Source: Pseudomonadota bacterium
GTDB lineage: Bacteria > Pseudomonadota > Gammaproteobacteria > Burkholderiales > Burkholderiaceae_B
Reading direction: 5' to 3'
DNA length: 5,459 nucleotides
Assembly (NCBI GenBank): GCA_021793095.1
Contig: JAJYTK010000084.1
Coordinates: 1-5,459, forward strand
Shown here: piece by piece, positions 1 through 5,459 of the stretch
How the letters are laid out: each line of letters begins with the position of its first letter
Numbering within the stretch: position 1 is the first letter of the stretch
Translations under genes and position numbers: made by a program
The notes under the pieces: generated by a model
Database searches by the model: none
What the model was told of the DNA's origin: nothing
Seen by the model: the letters and a program-made list of their open reading frames with translations, nothing else

Positions 1-176
1 CCTATGGAGCAGATAGAGCCGAGGCCATTCAACGCATGCAAAATGCTTTGAATCACTTTGTGATCGAGGGGATTGATAGTACTGTCCAGTTTCAGCACCA
101 GTTATTGGATGATCCCAGATTTCGTTCAGCAAAAATGAATACACATATGGTCGATGAGTGGCTAGGAGGACAATAA
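1..176 (+). CDS. Biotin carboxylase (AccC-like), C-terminal end, partial
   Basis: The reading frame is open from base 3 and ends at TAA 174-176, giving 57 residues; the rest of the gene lies left of the window. The piece opens YGADRAEAIQRMQNAL and continues with FVIEGIDST, LLDDPRFRS and NTHMVDEWL. These match the C-terminal biotin-carboxylase domain of AccC-type subunits (compare the family pattern YG..R..AI.RM..AL...I.GI.T......L..D..F..G..NT.FL). The family uses ATP and bicarbonate to carboxylate biotin on a carrier protein. The stop falls just after this domain, so the gene encodes a stand-alone biotin carboxylase subunit, not a fusion to a carrier domain. It could serve acetyl-CoA carboxylase, but its coupling to a dehydrogenase suggests an accessory, substrate-specific carboxylase; which one cannot be told from 57 residues. 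The last codons (LGG) double as the Shine-Dalgarno site of the next gene. Confidence 0.87.
   Translation, partial: YGADRAEAIQRMQNALNHFVIEGIDSTVQFQHQLLDDPRFRSAKMNTHMVDEWLGGQ
164..169 (+). promoter_or_regulatory. Shine-Dalgarno site of the SDR gene
   Basis: AGGAGG lies six bases before ATG 176-178 and inside the end of the biotin carboxylase gene. It decides the SDR start: the in-frame GTG at 158 lies upstream of this site and would have no comparable site at the right distance. Confidence 0.85.
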
Positions 177-925
177 TGCAACCTGAGCATCAAAAAGTGA
201 TTCTAGTAACAGGGGCAGCTGGCGGCATTGGTCAGGCATGTGCTGAGCAGCTTTTAAATAATGGGTATGCTGTTGTGGGTTTTGATAGAGAGGCCGCTGG
301 GCGTGCCCCATTTAACAGCGAGGGGTATAAGCACTGTGTAGGCGACATTAGTCGTACTGAAGATTGCCAGACAGTTGTGCAATTGGCTTTAGATAGTTTT
401 GGCCGATTGGATGGTTTAATTCATTGGGCCGGTATTCACTCTCGTTACACTTGGGAGGAGCTTACCGCTGATGAATTCAATAAGGTGTTAGCAGTGAATG
501 TGACCGGTTCTTTTTTAATTGCTCAGGCTGCCGCAAACACCATCAAAAAAAATAAAGAGGGTGGCGCAATCGTGCTCACAGGTTCGACATCGGTAATTCA
601 TGGCACCATAGGAGGTGGGCCAGGATATGGGGGTCCAGCTTATGTTGCATCAAAAGCTGCGCTGACAGGGTTGGTTCGTAGCCTGGCAAAGGGCATGGGT
701 ATGCATAATATTACGGTAAATGGGGTGATGCCTGGTGTGACCCAAACACCAATGATCGCAAACTATAGCCAGGAAAACCTGGATTACCAAGCCAGCCAAA
801 GTGCCATTGGGCGTATTGGCCAGCCTGAGGATGTGGCGGGTGTTGGGTGCTTTTTGGTCAGCGATGCGGCGCGCTATATTTCTGGGGAAATGATTATCGT
901 TAATGGCGGCGCCGCATTTGGCTAA
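176..925 (+). CDS. SDR-family NAD(P)-dependent oxidoreductase (FabG-like)
   Basis: This 249-residue protein has the size and layout of a classical short-chain dehydrogenase/reductase and is presumably a cytoplasmic alcohol dehydrogenase or ketoacyl reductase. The Rossmann dinucleotide motif TGAAGGIG is at residues 12-19. Asp37 ends the second beta strand, which in this family favours NAD(H) over NADP(H). D57-I58 is the adenine-contacting pair, and the active-site residues are N108, S137 or S139, Y156 and K160 (YVASK). The C-terminal YISGEMIIVNGG matches FabG-like members. Two points differ from the consensus: the usual NNAG is HWAG at 83-86, and a glycine-rich stretch (146-153, GGGPGYGG) lengthens the loop before the catalytic Tyr. 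ATG 176 is chosen because it follows AGGAGG by six bases; a GTG at 158 would add six residues but has no fitting site. The start overlaps the biotin carboxylase stop by one base, so the two are probably translated together. The family is certain; the substrate is unknown. Confidence 0.93.
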   Translation: MQPEHQKVILVTGAAGGIGQACAEQLLNNGYAVVGFDREAAGRAPFNSEGYKHCVGDISRTEDCQTVVQLALDSFGRLDGLIHWAGIHSRYTWEELTADEFNKVLAVNVTGSFLIAQAAANTIKKNKEGGAIVLTGSTSVIHGTIGGGPGYGGPAYVASKAALTGLVRSLAKGMGMHNITVNGVMPGVTQTPMIANYSQENLDYQASQSAIGRIGQPEDVAGVGCFLVSDAARYISGEMIIVNGGAAFG

Positions 926-2298
926 TCAGCACGAATCAGATATTGATGAATCCAGCGAGCGTACCCCAAGGTGCGTTCGTCCCAATCTTGTTGCCCCATG
1001 ATTTGTAGCCCCAAAGGCATTCCTTGGTCTGATAGCGCTGGCACATTATAAGCGGCTGAGCCCAGTAGCGAGGCTGGACATCCCATTGAGAGGTCCCCAG
1101 TTGGGAATTGGCTATTTTCAATAGCTGCGACTATTGGTGCTATTCCAACTGCAGACAGGGTAATAAGGCCATCGTATATAGGTTCTAATGCCTTTAATCG
1201 GGCTCTTGCCTCATCTCTTGCGGCCAGATCTTGTCGGTATTCAGCCAGAGTCAGTTGGCGAGATTTCTCCAAGTGCTTTCTCAGGTATTTACCTATCTTC
1301 TCAGGATGTTGTTCGGCCATATTTTCCAATATCCAGCGGTGTTCCCAAGCACTAATTCGCAACGATAGCTCTACTGCGTTAGCAATGGACTGTTCTAAAG
1401 CTTCGATTTTATTGCAGTCAGTGCGTTGCAGTACGCTAATCCCACTTTCTTGCAGTTTTTTTACCGCTTGGTTGAAAGCGGCTTTGGCGCTAGGTTCGAC
1501 CCTACCCCATCCTTCGGTTTCTAAAATGGCTAATCGCGAAGGCTTTTGTGCGGGTGGGATATGGTTTGGCTGACCGTACAGGCCAGGATAGCCTGGATCA
1601 CCGCCGACACGGTGGGCAATTTCTGTGGCGACGTGCCACAAGTCAATTTCATTACTGGCTAAAATACCGTGATGAGATTGGCTAAACTCTAAACCCTCAC
1701 CGCGATTAAAGGCGCCAATGCTGGGTTTGAGTGCCCAATTGCCGCAATAGCCTGCGGGCCTTAGAATTGAAGCGACCAGCTGTGTACCAATAGTTACCGG
1801 TACCATGCCCGCTCCGACTGCAGCAGCTGAGCCGCTAGAAGAGCCGCCCGGCGTGCGCCTGCTATCAAAAGGATTGGTTGTGGGGCCAGGGTCTAGAAAT
1901 GCCAGTGTGGTGGTGACTGTTTTGCCTAAGATAATAGCCCCGGCTTCGCGCAGTGCCCATATGATGGCGCTATCGCGATAGGTGTGCCGGCCTTTATAAG
2001 CGGGGCTGCCTAATTCTGTGGGCATGTCCTTGGTTTCGATCATGTCTTTGATCCCAATGGGCATGCCATCAATCATGGATAGTGGGGCATTATTTTTATA
2101 GCGTTTGGTGGCCGCCTTTGCTGCTTCGCGTGCGCCCTCGACATTAAGGCTCACCCAGGCTTTAACTATGGGTTCCCGTTTATCAATCACCTCAAGGCAA
2201 CGTTCAAGGTAGGCGCTGGGGGTGTCCGTTCCCTTCAAGAAGGCTTGATAGGCATCATGAAAGGTCAATAATTTGGTGTCTTGAGGACAGTATTTCAA
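922..2298 (-). CDS. Amidase-signature family amidase (complete, TTG start)
   Basis: The 458-residue protein belongs to the amidase signature family, Ser-cisSer-Lys hydrolases that cleave amides to acid and ammonia. The catalytic Lys is K84 in GMPIGIKD (78-85), the cis-Ser is S153 in GGSSSGSAAA (151-160), and the nucleophile is S177, 24 residues later as in other members. The C-terminal GMPLGLQIMG with following D..TL is also typical. Length is normal for the family. The nucleophile loop is odd: the usual TGGS is LVAS (174-177), with ILRPAGYCG intact after it. The later N..WT..GVP element is replaced by MGCPASLLG. The segment GNWALKPS...GGDPGYPGLYG suggests a distinct subfamily. The start is TTG at 2298, seven bases after AGGAGA; there is no in-frame ATG between the upstream stop (2331-2329) and residue 75. 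It is the last gene of the minus-strand run, 53 nt after the CoA-transferase, and its stop overlaps that of the SDR gene by four bases. The substrate is unknown. Confidence 0.92.
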   Translation of the reverse strand: MKYCPQDTKLLTFHDAYQAFLKGTDTPSAYLERCLEVIDKREPIVKAWVSLNVEGAREAAKAATKRYKNNAPLSMIDGMPIGIKDMIETKDMPTELGSPAYKGRHTYRDSAIIWALREAGAIILGKTVTTTLAFLDPGPTTNPFDSRRTPGGSSSGSAAAVGAGMVPVTIGTQLVASILRPAGYCGNWALKPSIGAFNRGEGLEFSQSHHGILASNEIDLWHVATEIAHRVGGDPGYPGLYGQPNHIPPAQKPSRLAILETEGWGRVEPSAKAAFNQAVKKLQESGISVLQRTDCNKIEALEQSIANAVELSLRISAWEHRWILENMAEQHPEKIGKYLRKHLEKSRQLTLAEYRQDLAARDEARARLKALEPIYDGLITLSAVGIAPIVAAIENSQFPTGDLSMGCPASLLGSAAYNVPALSDQGMPLGLQIMGQQDWDERTLGYARWIHQYLIRAD

Positions 2299-2305
2299 AG
2301 CGATG

Positions 2306-2311
2306 TCTCCT
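2306..2311 (-). promoter_or_regulatory. Shine-Dalgarno site setting the TTG start of the amidase
   Basis: AGGAGA on the minus strand lies seven bases before TTG 2298-2296. With no in-frame ATG or GTG available between the upstream stop and this point, it supports initiation at TTG. The surroundings AGGAGACATCGCTTTGAAA closely resemble the leader of the citryl-CoA-lyase-like gene. Confidence 0.75.
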
Positions 2312-2351
2312 GTATTGGAAATTTCATACTAAAAGCTTAGAAAGAGCCTAT

Positions 2352-3503
2352 TTAATAATCCGTATTCTTCAAGTCTTTGAGTATTTCATCTCGGTGCTCA
2401 TCGAGGACGGGGGGCGCCATTACCGAGAGTGGTCTTTGTTGGTTATAGGTGATTGGGCTGCGGATGGTTTTAAACAGCCCCATGGTTGGGTGTTCTGCTG
2501 AAATCTCAATGCCCAAATGTTTGAATTGTGGATCGTCCAGAGCGTCTTTTGCTGTATTGACGGTGGCATGAGGCACATCATGTTTTTCTAATGCCATACA
2601 CCATTCTGCCCGCGGTTTTCTTTTGAACGTTTCTTTGAGCAAATCGGCGATGGCTTCATAGTTTTCTAGCCGAGCATTCCTATCAGCCAATCGAGGATCT
2701 TCAAACAGTGTGGGTTGTTCAATTGTTAATGCTAACCCTTGCCAAAACTTTTCCGGTGATGACATATGCAATGCCAGCCATTGTCCGTCTTGGCATTGCA
2801 CCACATAAGATTGTGAGGCGGTGGGTCGGCTATAGGGACCCATGATTTCATTAGCAGCAAAATAATGGGTAAAAGAATCAATATTGAAGTGCGACATAGC
2901 CTCAAGCATGGATACCTCAACAGTCATGTTGTCTTCGGGGTTTAGCGCGCGTTTTAGGAGCGCGCCTAGCACACCGTAGGCAGCATAAAAACCAGTCACA
3001 GCATCTGCAATGGCGGGGCCAATAACGCGTGGGTTGCCTGGGTTCAGTAACAGGTGTAGATAACCACTGATTGCTTGGGTAACCGTGTCGTAACTGGGGC
3101 GATCTTCATAGGGCCCATCGGGACCAAAGCCACTGATCGAGCAATGAATCAACCTGGGATTGACCGTATGCAGGGTGGCTGCATCCAAGCCCATTCGCTG
3201 AGCTGATTCTGGACGAAAGTTCTCAATATAAACATCCGCACTTTGGATCAGCTTTTCAAAGATTTCCCTGTCCTTCTGACCGATTCTGTTATCCAGAGCG
3301 ATACTACGTTTATTGCGGTTATAAGCCTGAAAGTGCGGGCTATATAGCCCCCCTTTAAAGGCACGAAAAGGATCCCCTGTTTCTGGCCGTTCGACTTTGA
3401 TGACATCTGCACCCAAGTCAGCGAGAAACATCCCAGCGGCAGGGCCTGTGATAAAAGTGCCCTGCTCAACGACTCGTATTCCTTTTAAGGGTTGCTGCGT
3501 CAT
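2352..3503 (-). CDS. CaiB/BaiF family (class III) CoA-transferase
   Basis: The 383-residue protein has the length and motifs of the CaiB/BaiF (formyl-CoA transferase type) family, which moves CoA between an acyl-CoA donor and a free carboxylic acid through an aspartyl-CoA thioester. The N-terminal half carries LKGIRVVEQGTFITGP, LADLGADVIKVERP (27-40), a YNRNKRSIALD element (61-71) and ADVYIENFRPE (89-99), followed by SGFGPDGPYEDRPSYD (124-139). The likely catalytic Asp is D167 in GPAIADAVTGFYAAYG, at the position matching D169 of formyl-CoA transferase. The C-terminal VLDEHRDEIL is also typical. It starts at ATG 3503 behind GGGAGG, and the start overlaps the stop of the preceding citryl-CoA-lyase-like gene as ATGA, which implies translational coupling and a shared pathway. 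Acceptor acid and CoA donor are not deducible; oxalate, carnitine, itaconate or malate type substrates are all handled by relatives, so no specific name is given. Confidence 0.93.
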   Translation of the reverse strand: MTQQPLKGIRVVEQGTFITGPAAGMFLADLGADVIKVERPETGDPFRAFKGGLYSPHFQAYNRNKRSIALDNRIGQKDREIFEKLIQSADVYIENFRPESAQRMGLDAATLHTVNPRLIHCSISGFGPDGPYEDRPSYDTVTQAISGYLHLLLNPGNPRVIGPAIADAVTGFYAAYGVLGALLKRALNPEDNMTVEVSMLEAMSHFNIDSFTHYFAANEIMGPYSRPTASQSYVVQCQDGQWLALHMSSPEKFWQGLALTIEQPTLFEDPRLADRNARLENYEAIADLLKETFKRKPRAEWCMALEKHDVPHATVNTAKDALDDPQFKHLGIEISAEHPTMGLFKTIRSPITYNQQRPLSVMAPPVLDEHRDEILKDLKNTDY

Positions 3504-4309
3504 TTTGAGCCTCCCTTTTGTTCATTTGCATCAGGTCCAATATATTCAGCGGATTGGTTAGCATGTTTCGATAAGAGAAAACCAATAGGGCGATGCATCT
3601 CTTCGTACACGTGCGCGATGAGTCCTGCTGTGCGTGCAAGTAAAGGAATCCCTTTTAAAGCCTCTGGCGGAAAGCCTACATCTAGCATTACAGCGGGGAT
3701 GGCTCCGGAAACATTAATGGGTAATTGACGTTGATAAATTTCGGGAATGTGCTTTTCTAAGGTTTCTAGCATCTGCACGTGCGGGCCCGCCACCTGATGG
3801 GTTTTGGCTAACGCCAAGAGCTTTTGGGCTCGAGGGTCCCCATTGATGTGCTGTGGGTGACCAAAGCCAGGGACGGGTTTTTTATTAGCCCGCAGTGTTT
3901 TTAATTTATCTAGGGCAATGCGGTCAGGAGTGCCCGCGCCTGATCTCTCTTGTTCGATTAATTGAGCCAGTAGCTCACCACAGTTTTGTGAGCTGCCAAA
4001 CACCACTGATCCGCAGCCCATCAGGCCAGCAGCGATGGCAGCTTGGAATGATTCAGGGGCGGATGCATAGGTCATGCGGGCGACTTGATTACTGGGTACC
4101 AAGCCATGTTCAGTAATAGCGACCAGAGTCGCATTTAGAAAGAATGATTGCTCTTGGGTGGGTTCTTTACCGGTGAGCAAGAAATAAAAATACTCAATGA
4201 AATCGACCTTTCCAATGAGCTCTTCACTCAGGTCTTTGCCACGCACGGTGATGCTGTCTACATCTGATGTGCAAATTTCTGTTTGTGGTTGGGGTAAGCT
4301 CTTTTTCAA
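3500..4309 (-). CDS. Citryl-CoA-lyase-like protein (small citrate-synthase fold)
   Basis: The 269-residue protein resembles the short citrate-synthase-fold proteins usually annotated as citryl-CoA lyase, far shorter than citrate synthase (about 370-430 residues). Matches to citrate synthase are TEHGLVPS (66-73, like ADHE.NAS), GFGHPQHINGDPRA (148-161, like GFGHRVY.NYDPRA), and LLARTAGLIAHVYE (223-236, like the ARTVGW.AHW region). Aligned by eye without gaps to E. coli citrate synthase, H305 corresponds to H151 and R314 to R160. However, H264 corresponds to F104 (SVVFGSSQN) and the catalytic D362 to S201 (INVSGAIP). The condensation or lyase chemistry of the classical enzymes is therefore not assured, and a different CoA-ester reaction is possible. 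The start is TTG 4309, six bases after AGGAGA; the frame has a stop at 4327-4325 and no ATG before residue 79. Coupling to the CoA-transferase (ATGA overlap) suggests it acts on the CoA ester that enzyme makes. Family assignment is fairly sure, activity is not. Confidence 0.82.
   Translation of the reverse strand: MKKSLPQPQTEICTSDVDSITVRGKDLSEELIGKVDFIEYFYFLLTGKEPTQEQSFFLNATLVAITEHGLVPSNQVARMTYASAPESFQAAIAAGLMGCGSVVFGSSQNCGELLAQLIEQERSGAGTPDRIALDKLKTLRANKKPVPGFGHPQHINGDPRAQKLLALAKTHQVAGPHVQMLETLEKHIPEIYQRQLPINVSGAIPAVMLDVGFPPEALKGIPLLARTAGLIAHVYEEMHRPIGFLLSKHANQSAEYIGPDANEQKGGSK
3510..3515 (-). promoter_or_regulatory. Shine-Dalgarno site of the CoA-transferase gene
   Basis: GGGAGG on the minus strand lies six bases before ATG 3503-3501 and inside the last codons of the preceding gene, which encode its C-terminal KGGSK. 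Together with the ATGA stop-start overlap this is a standard coupled-translation arrangement. Confidence 0.75.
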
Positions 4310-4315
4310 AGGTTG

Positions 4316-4321
4316 TCTCCT
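4316..4321 (-). promoter_or_regulatory. Shine-Dalgarno site setting the TTG start of the lyase-like gene
   Basis: AGGAGA on the minus strand lies six bases before TTG 4309-4307, within AAAAGAGGAGACAACCTTTG. No ATG or GTG is in frame between the stop at 4327-4325 and this point, so it decides the start. Confidence 0.75.
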
Positions 4322-4338
4322 CTTTTAAGCTTAATTTA

Positions 4339-4369
4339 TACATAGGTGTGTTTTTTATTACATAGGTGT
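4339..4369. repeat. Two direct copies of TACATAGGTGT, 20 bp apart
   Basis: TACATAGGTGT occurs at 4339-4349 and again at 4359-4369 in the AT-rich 64-nt gap between the truncated amidase and the lyase-like gene. Extending each copy to a 20-bp unit (4339-4358 and 4359-4378) keeps 15 of 20 bases identical by eye, so this may be an imperfect tandem duplication whose second unit reaches into the amidase stop codon. The period of 20 bp is about two helical turns, which would also suit a regulator binding one DNA face. No convincing -35/-10 pair is seen around it. Confidence 0.6.
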
Positions 4370-4373
4370 TTTG

Positions 4374-5459
4374 TTATATGGGGTTTGTTTTTCCAGACCA
4401 ATTGCTCATGACCCATCTTGCCCAGTGCAGTAACAGCATATCTTGGTGATGTTTACCTACGAGTTGGATTCCAATGGGCATCCCTTCAGCGCTGCCAGTC
4501 GGCAAGGTGATACAAGGCACTCCTAGTGCGGTCCAATTGCGATTAACGATAGATTCCCCCGAAGCATTGATGCCTTTTGGGGCGATGCCCGGGGCAGCAG
4601 GGGTCAGGATGAAATCATACTGTTCAAGTGTGTTAGCGAGCTCTGCTCTGGCCGCACTGATCTGATTCAAGGCCGCTTGATAGTCAGCCAGTGAATAATT
4701 TCGGCCTATGGAGAGCTGCGCATTGAGGGCATTACTCATGAGTTGTGGTGAGGTAACGCTTTCATATAAAAGAGATCTGGCGGCCTCGTAGTTCATAACC
4801 AGGCGTTGTGCAGGGTAGCTAGCATCAAAGCTGTCAGACAGTACGATTTCTGTGACTTGAGCACCGCAAATCTCTAGGTGTCGAGCCATATGCTCTAGGT
4901 GTTGCTGGCTGCTTTTTTGGATTTTTTCCCAATAGGGGGTTTTAAAAAATGCCACACGGGGCACCGCTGCGAGGCGCGTTGGGAGGCATAAATCCGAATG
5001 CACCAGCACCCGCATTAAAAGTGCGATGTCATCAACGCTTCTCGCCATAAGCCCGACAGTATCTAACGATTGTGCGACTGGTTTCACGCCGGCAGTATTA
5101 ATGAGGCCAAAAGTTGGTTTGAAGCCGACAATGCCACAGTAGGCTGCTGGTCGGATGGTTGAACCGCCCGTTTGTGTGGCCAGAGCGGCAGGAACCATTC
5201 CGTCGGCCACTGCGGCGGCTGAGCCGCTTGATGAGCCCCCCGGGGTATGTTCAGGATTGTGGGGGTTACGAGTGAGTGGGGGCTGCGTATGAGCAAATTC
5301 AGCGGTCGCGGTTTTTCCTAAAATGATAGCGCCCGCTTGTTTTAGAGCTGCAACACAATAAGAATCTGCTATGGGTTGATGCTGGGCATAGATCGTCGAA
5401 CCGTAGCTGGTTGGCATATCTGCGGTATCAATGACATCTTTGCTGCCGATAGGAATGAC
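4374..5459 (-). CDS. Amidase-signature family amidase, partial (N-terminus outside window)
   Basis: The frame is open to the right window edge, giving 361 residues and stop TAA at 4376-4374; the ATG at 5417 is internal, because conserved sequence continues upstream as PIGSKDVIDTAD. Visible residues start in the catalytic-Lys motif (K7, PIGSKD). The cis-Ser is S76 in TPGGSSSGSAAA and the nucleophile is S100 in TQTGGSTIRPAAYCG; the 69- and 24-residue spacings equal those in the other amidase of this window. SLDTVGLMARSVDDIALL, LTPAAPGIAPKG, NRNWTALGVPCITLP and GMPIGIQLVG complete a fully canonical amidase signature protein. By comparison with the other amidase about 77 N-terminal residues are missing. 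It hydrolyses an unknown amide, presumably in the cytoplasm; no signal peptide can be judged. It lies 64 nt upstream of the lyase-like gene on the same strand and is probably in its operon, whose promoter would be outside the window. Confidence 0.93.
   Translation of the reverse strand, partial: VIPIGSKDVIDTADMPTSYGSTIYAQHQPIADSYCVAALKQAGAIILGKTATAEFAHTQPPLTRNPHNPEHTPGGSSSGSAAAVADGMVPAALATQTGGSTIRPAAYCGIVGFKPTFGLINTAGVKPVAQSLDTVGLMARSVDDIALLMRVLVHSDLCLPTRLAAVPRVAFFKTPYWEKIQKSSQQHLEHMARHLEICGAQVTEIVLSDSFDASYPAQRLVMNYEAARSLLYESVTSPQLMSNALNAQLSIGRNYSLADYQAALNQISAARAELANTLEQYDFILTPAAPGIAPKGINASGESIVNRNWTALGVPCITLPTGSAEGMPIGIQLVGKHHQDMLLLHWARWVMSNWSGKTNPI

Noticed and set aside
158..175. Upstream GTG start for the SDR, adding six residues
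   Set aside because: The AGGAGG site at 164-169 would lie inside the extension and is ideally spaced for ATG 176, which also overlaps the carboxylase stop. The added residues (ARRTI) are just the ribosome site translated.
906..915. Perfect palindrome GCGGCGCCGC near the end of the SDR gene
   Set aside because: It has no loop and no following T-run, so it cannot act as a hairpin terminator. It encodes the conserved C-terminal Gly-Gly-Ala-Ala and is explained by coding.
1385..1573. Small open frame on the plus strand inside the amidase gene, and similar short frames inside the other genes
   Set aside because: They lie wholly within genes with clear family motifs on the other strand or frame, and show no recognisable domain.
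3500..4309. Naming the gene as citrate synthase (gltA/prpC)
   Set aside because: The protein is over 100 residues too short and lacks the equivalents of H264 and D362, so only a citryl-CoA-lyase-like family call is supportable.
4325..4334. Palindrome TTAAGCTTAA upstream of the lyase-like gene
   Set aside because: It is ten bases, AT-rich and without a loop or flanking symmetry. Chance in an AT-rich spacer is sufficient explanation.
4310..4373. Internal promoter in the gap before the lyase-like gene
   Set aside because: A TATAAA-like element exists on the minus strand, but no -35 element at a suitable distance can be seen; the AT-rich context makes such matches common.
5415..5417. ATG as the start of the right-hand amidase
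   Set aside because: The frame stays open to the window edge and the upstream codons encode the conserved catalytic-Lys motif PIGSKD, so this Met is internal and the gene is truncated by the window.

Overview
The window is bacterial: densely packed genes, Shine-Dalgarno sites, overlapping starts and stops, and no introns. Base composition by eye is about half G+C. The protein families (biotin carboxylase, SDR, amidase-signature hydrolases, CaiB/BaiF CoA-transferase, citryl-CoA-lyase-like protein) and their style suggest a proteobacterium, probably beta- or gammaproteobacterial with a catabolic lifestyle. That placement is an inference; no taxonomic marker gene is present.

Layout: on the plus strand, the last 57 codons of a biotin carboxylase (1-176) run directly into an SDR dehydrogenase (176-925), with stop and start sharing one base (TAATG). 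On the minus strand lies a four-gene run, read from right to left: a 5'-truncated amidase (5459-4374), a small citrate-synthase-fold protein of the citryl-CoA lyase type (4309-3500), a CaiB/BaiF family III CoA-transferase (3503-2352, ATGA overlap with the preceding gene) and a second amidase (2298-922). The two transcription units converge, and their last genes overlap tail-to-tail by four bases (CTAA, 922-925), so there is no intergenic space for a terminator between them. The minus-strand gaps are 64 nt (4310-4373, holding an 11-bp direct repeat) and 53 nt (2299-2351). Two of the three complete minus-strand genes start with TTG, each behind a good AGGAGA site. No stretch over 300 bases lacks a gene.

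Likely joint role (inference): a catabolic cluster in which amidases release a carboxylic acid from an amide, the CaiB-type transferase activates it with CoA, the citryl-CoA-lyase-like protein handles a C-C bond in the CoA ester, and the plus-strand SDR and biotin-dependent carboxylase act on related intermediates. The CoA-transferase plus acyl-CoA lyase pairing resembles known itaconate and malate degradation modules, but the substrate cannot be read from the sequence. The most unusual point is that the citrate-synthase-like protein lacks two of the three classical catalytic residues of that fold. The first amidase also has an altered nucleophile loop.
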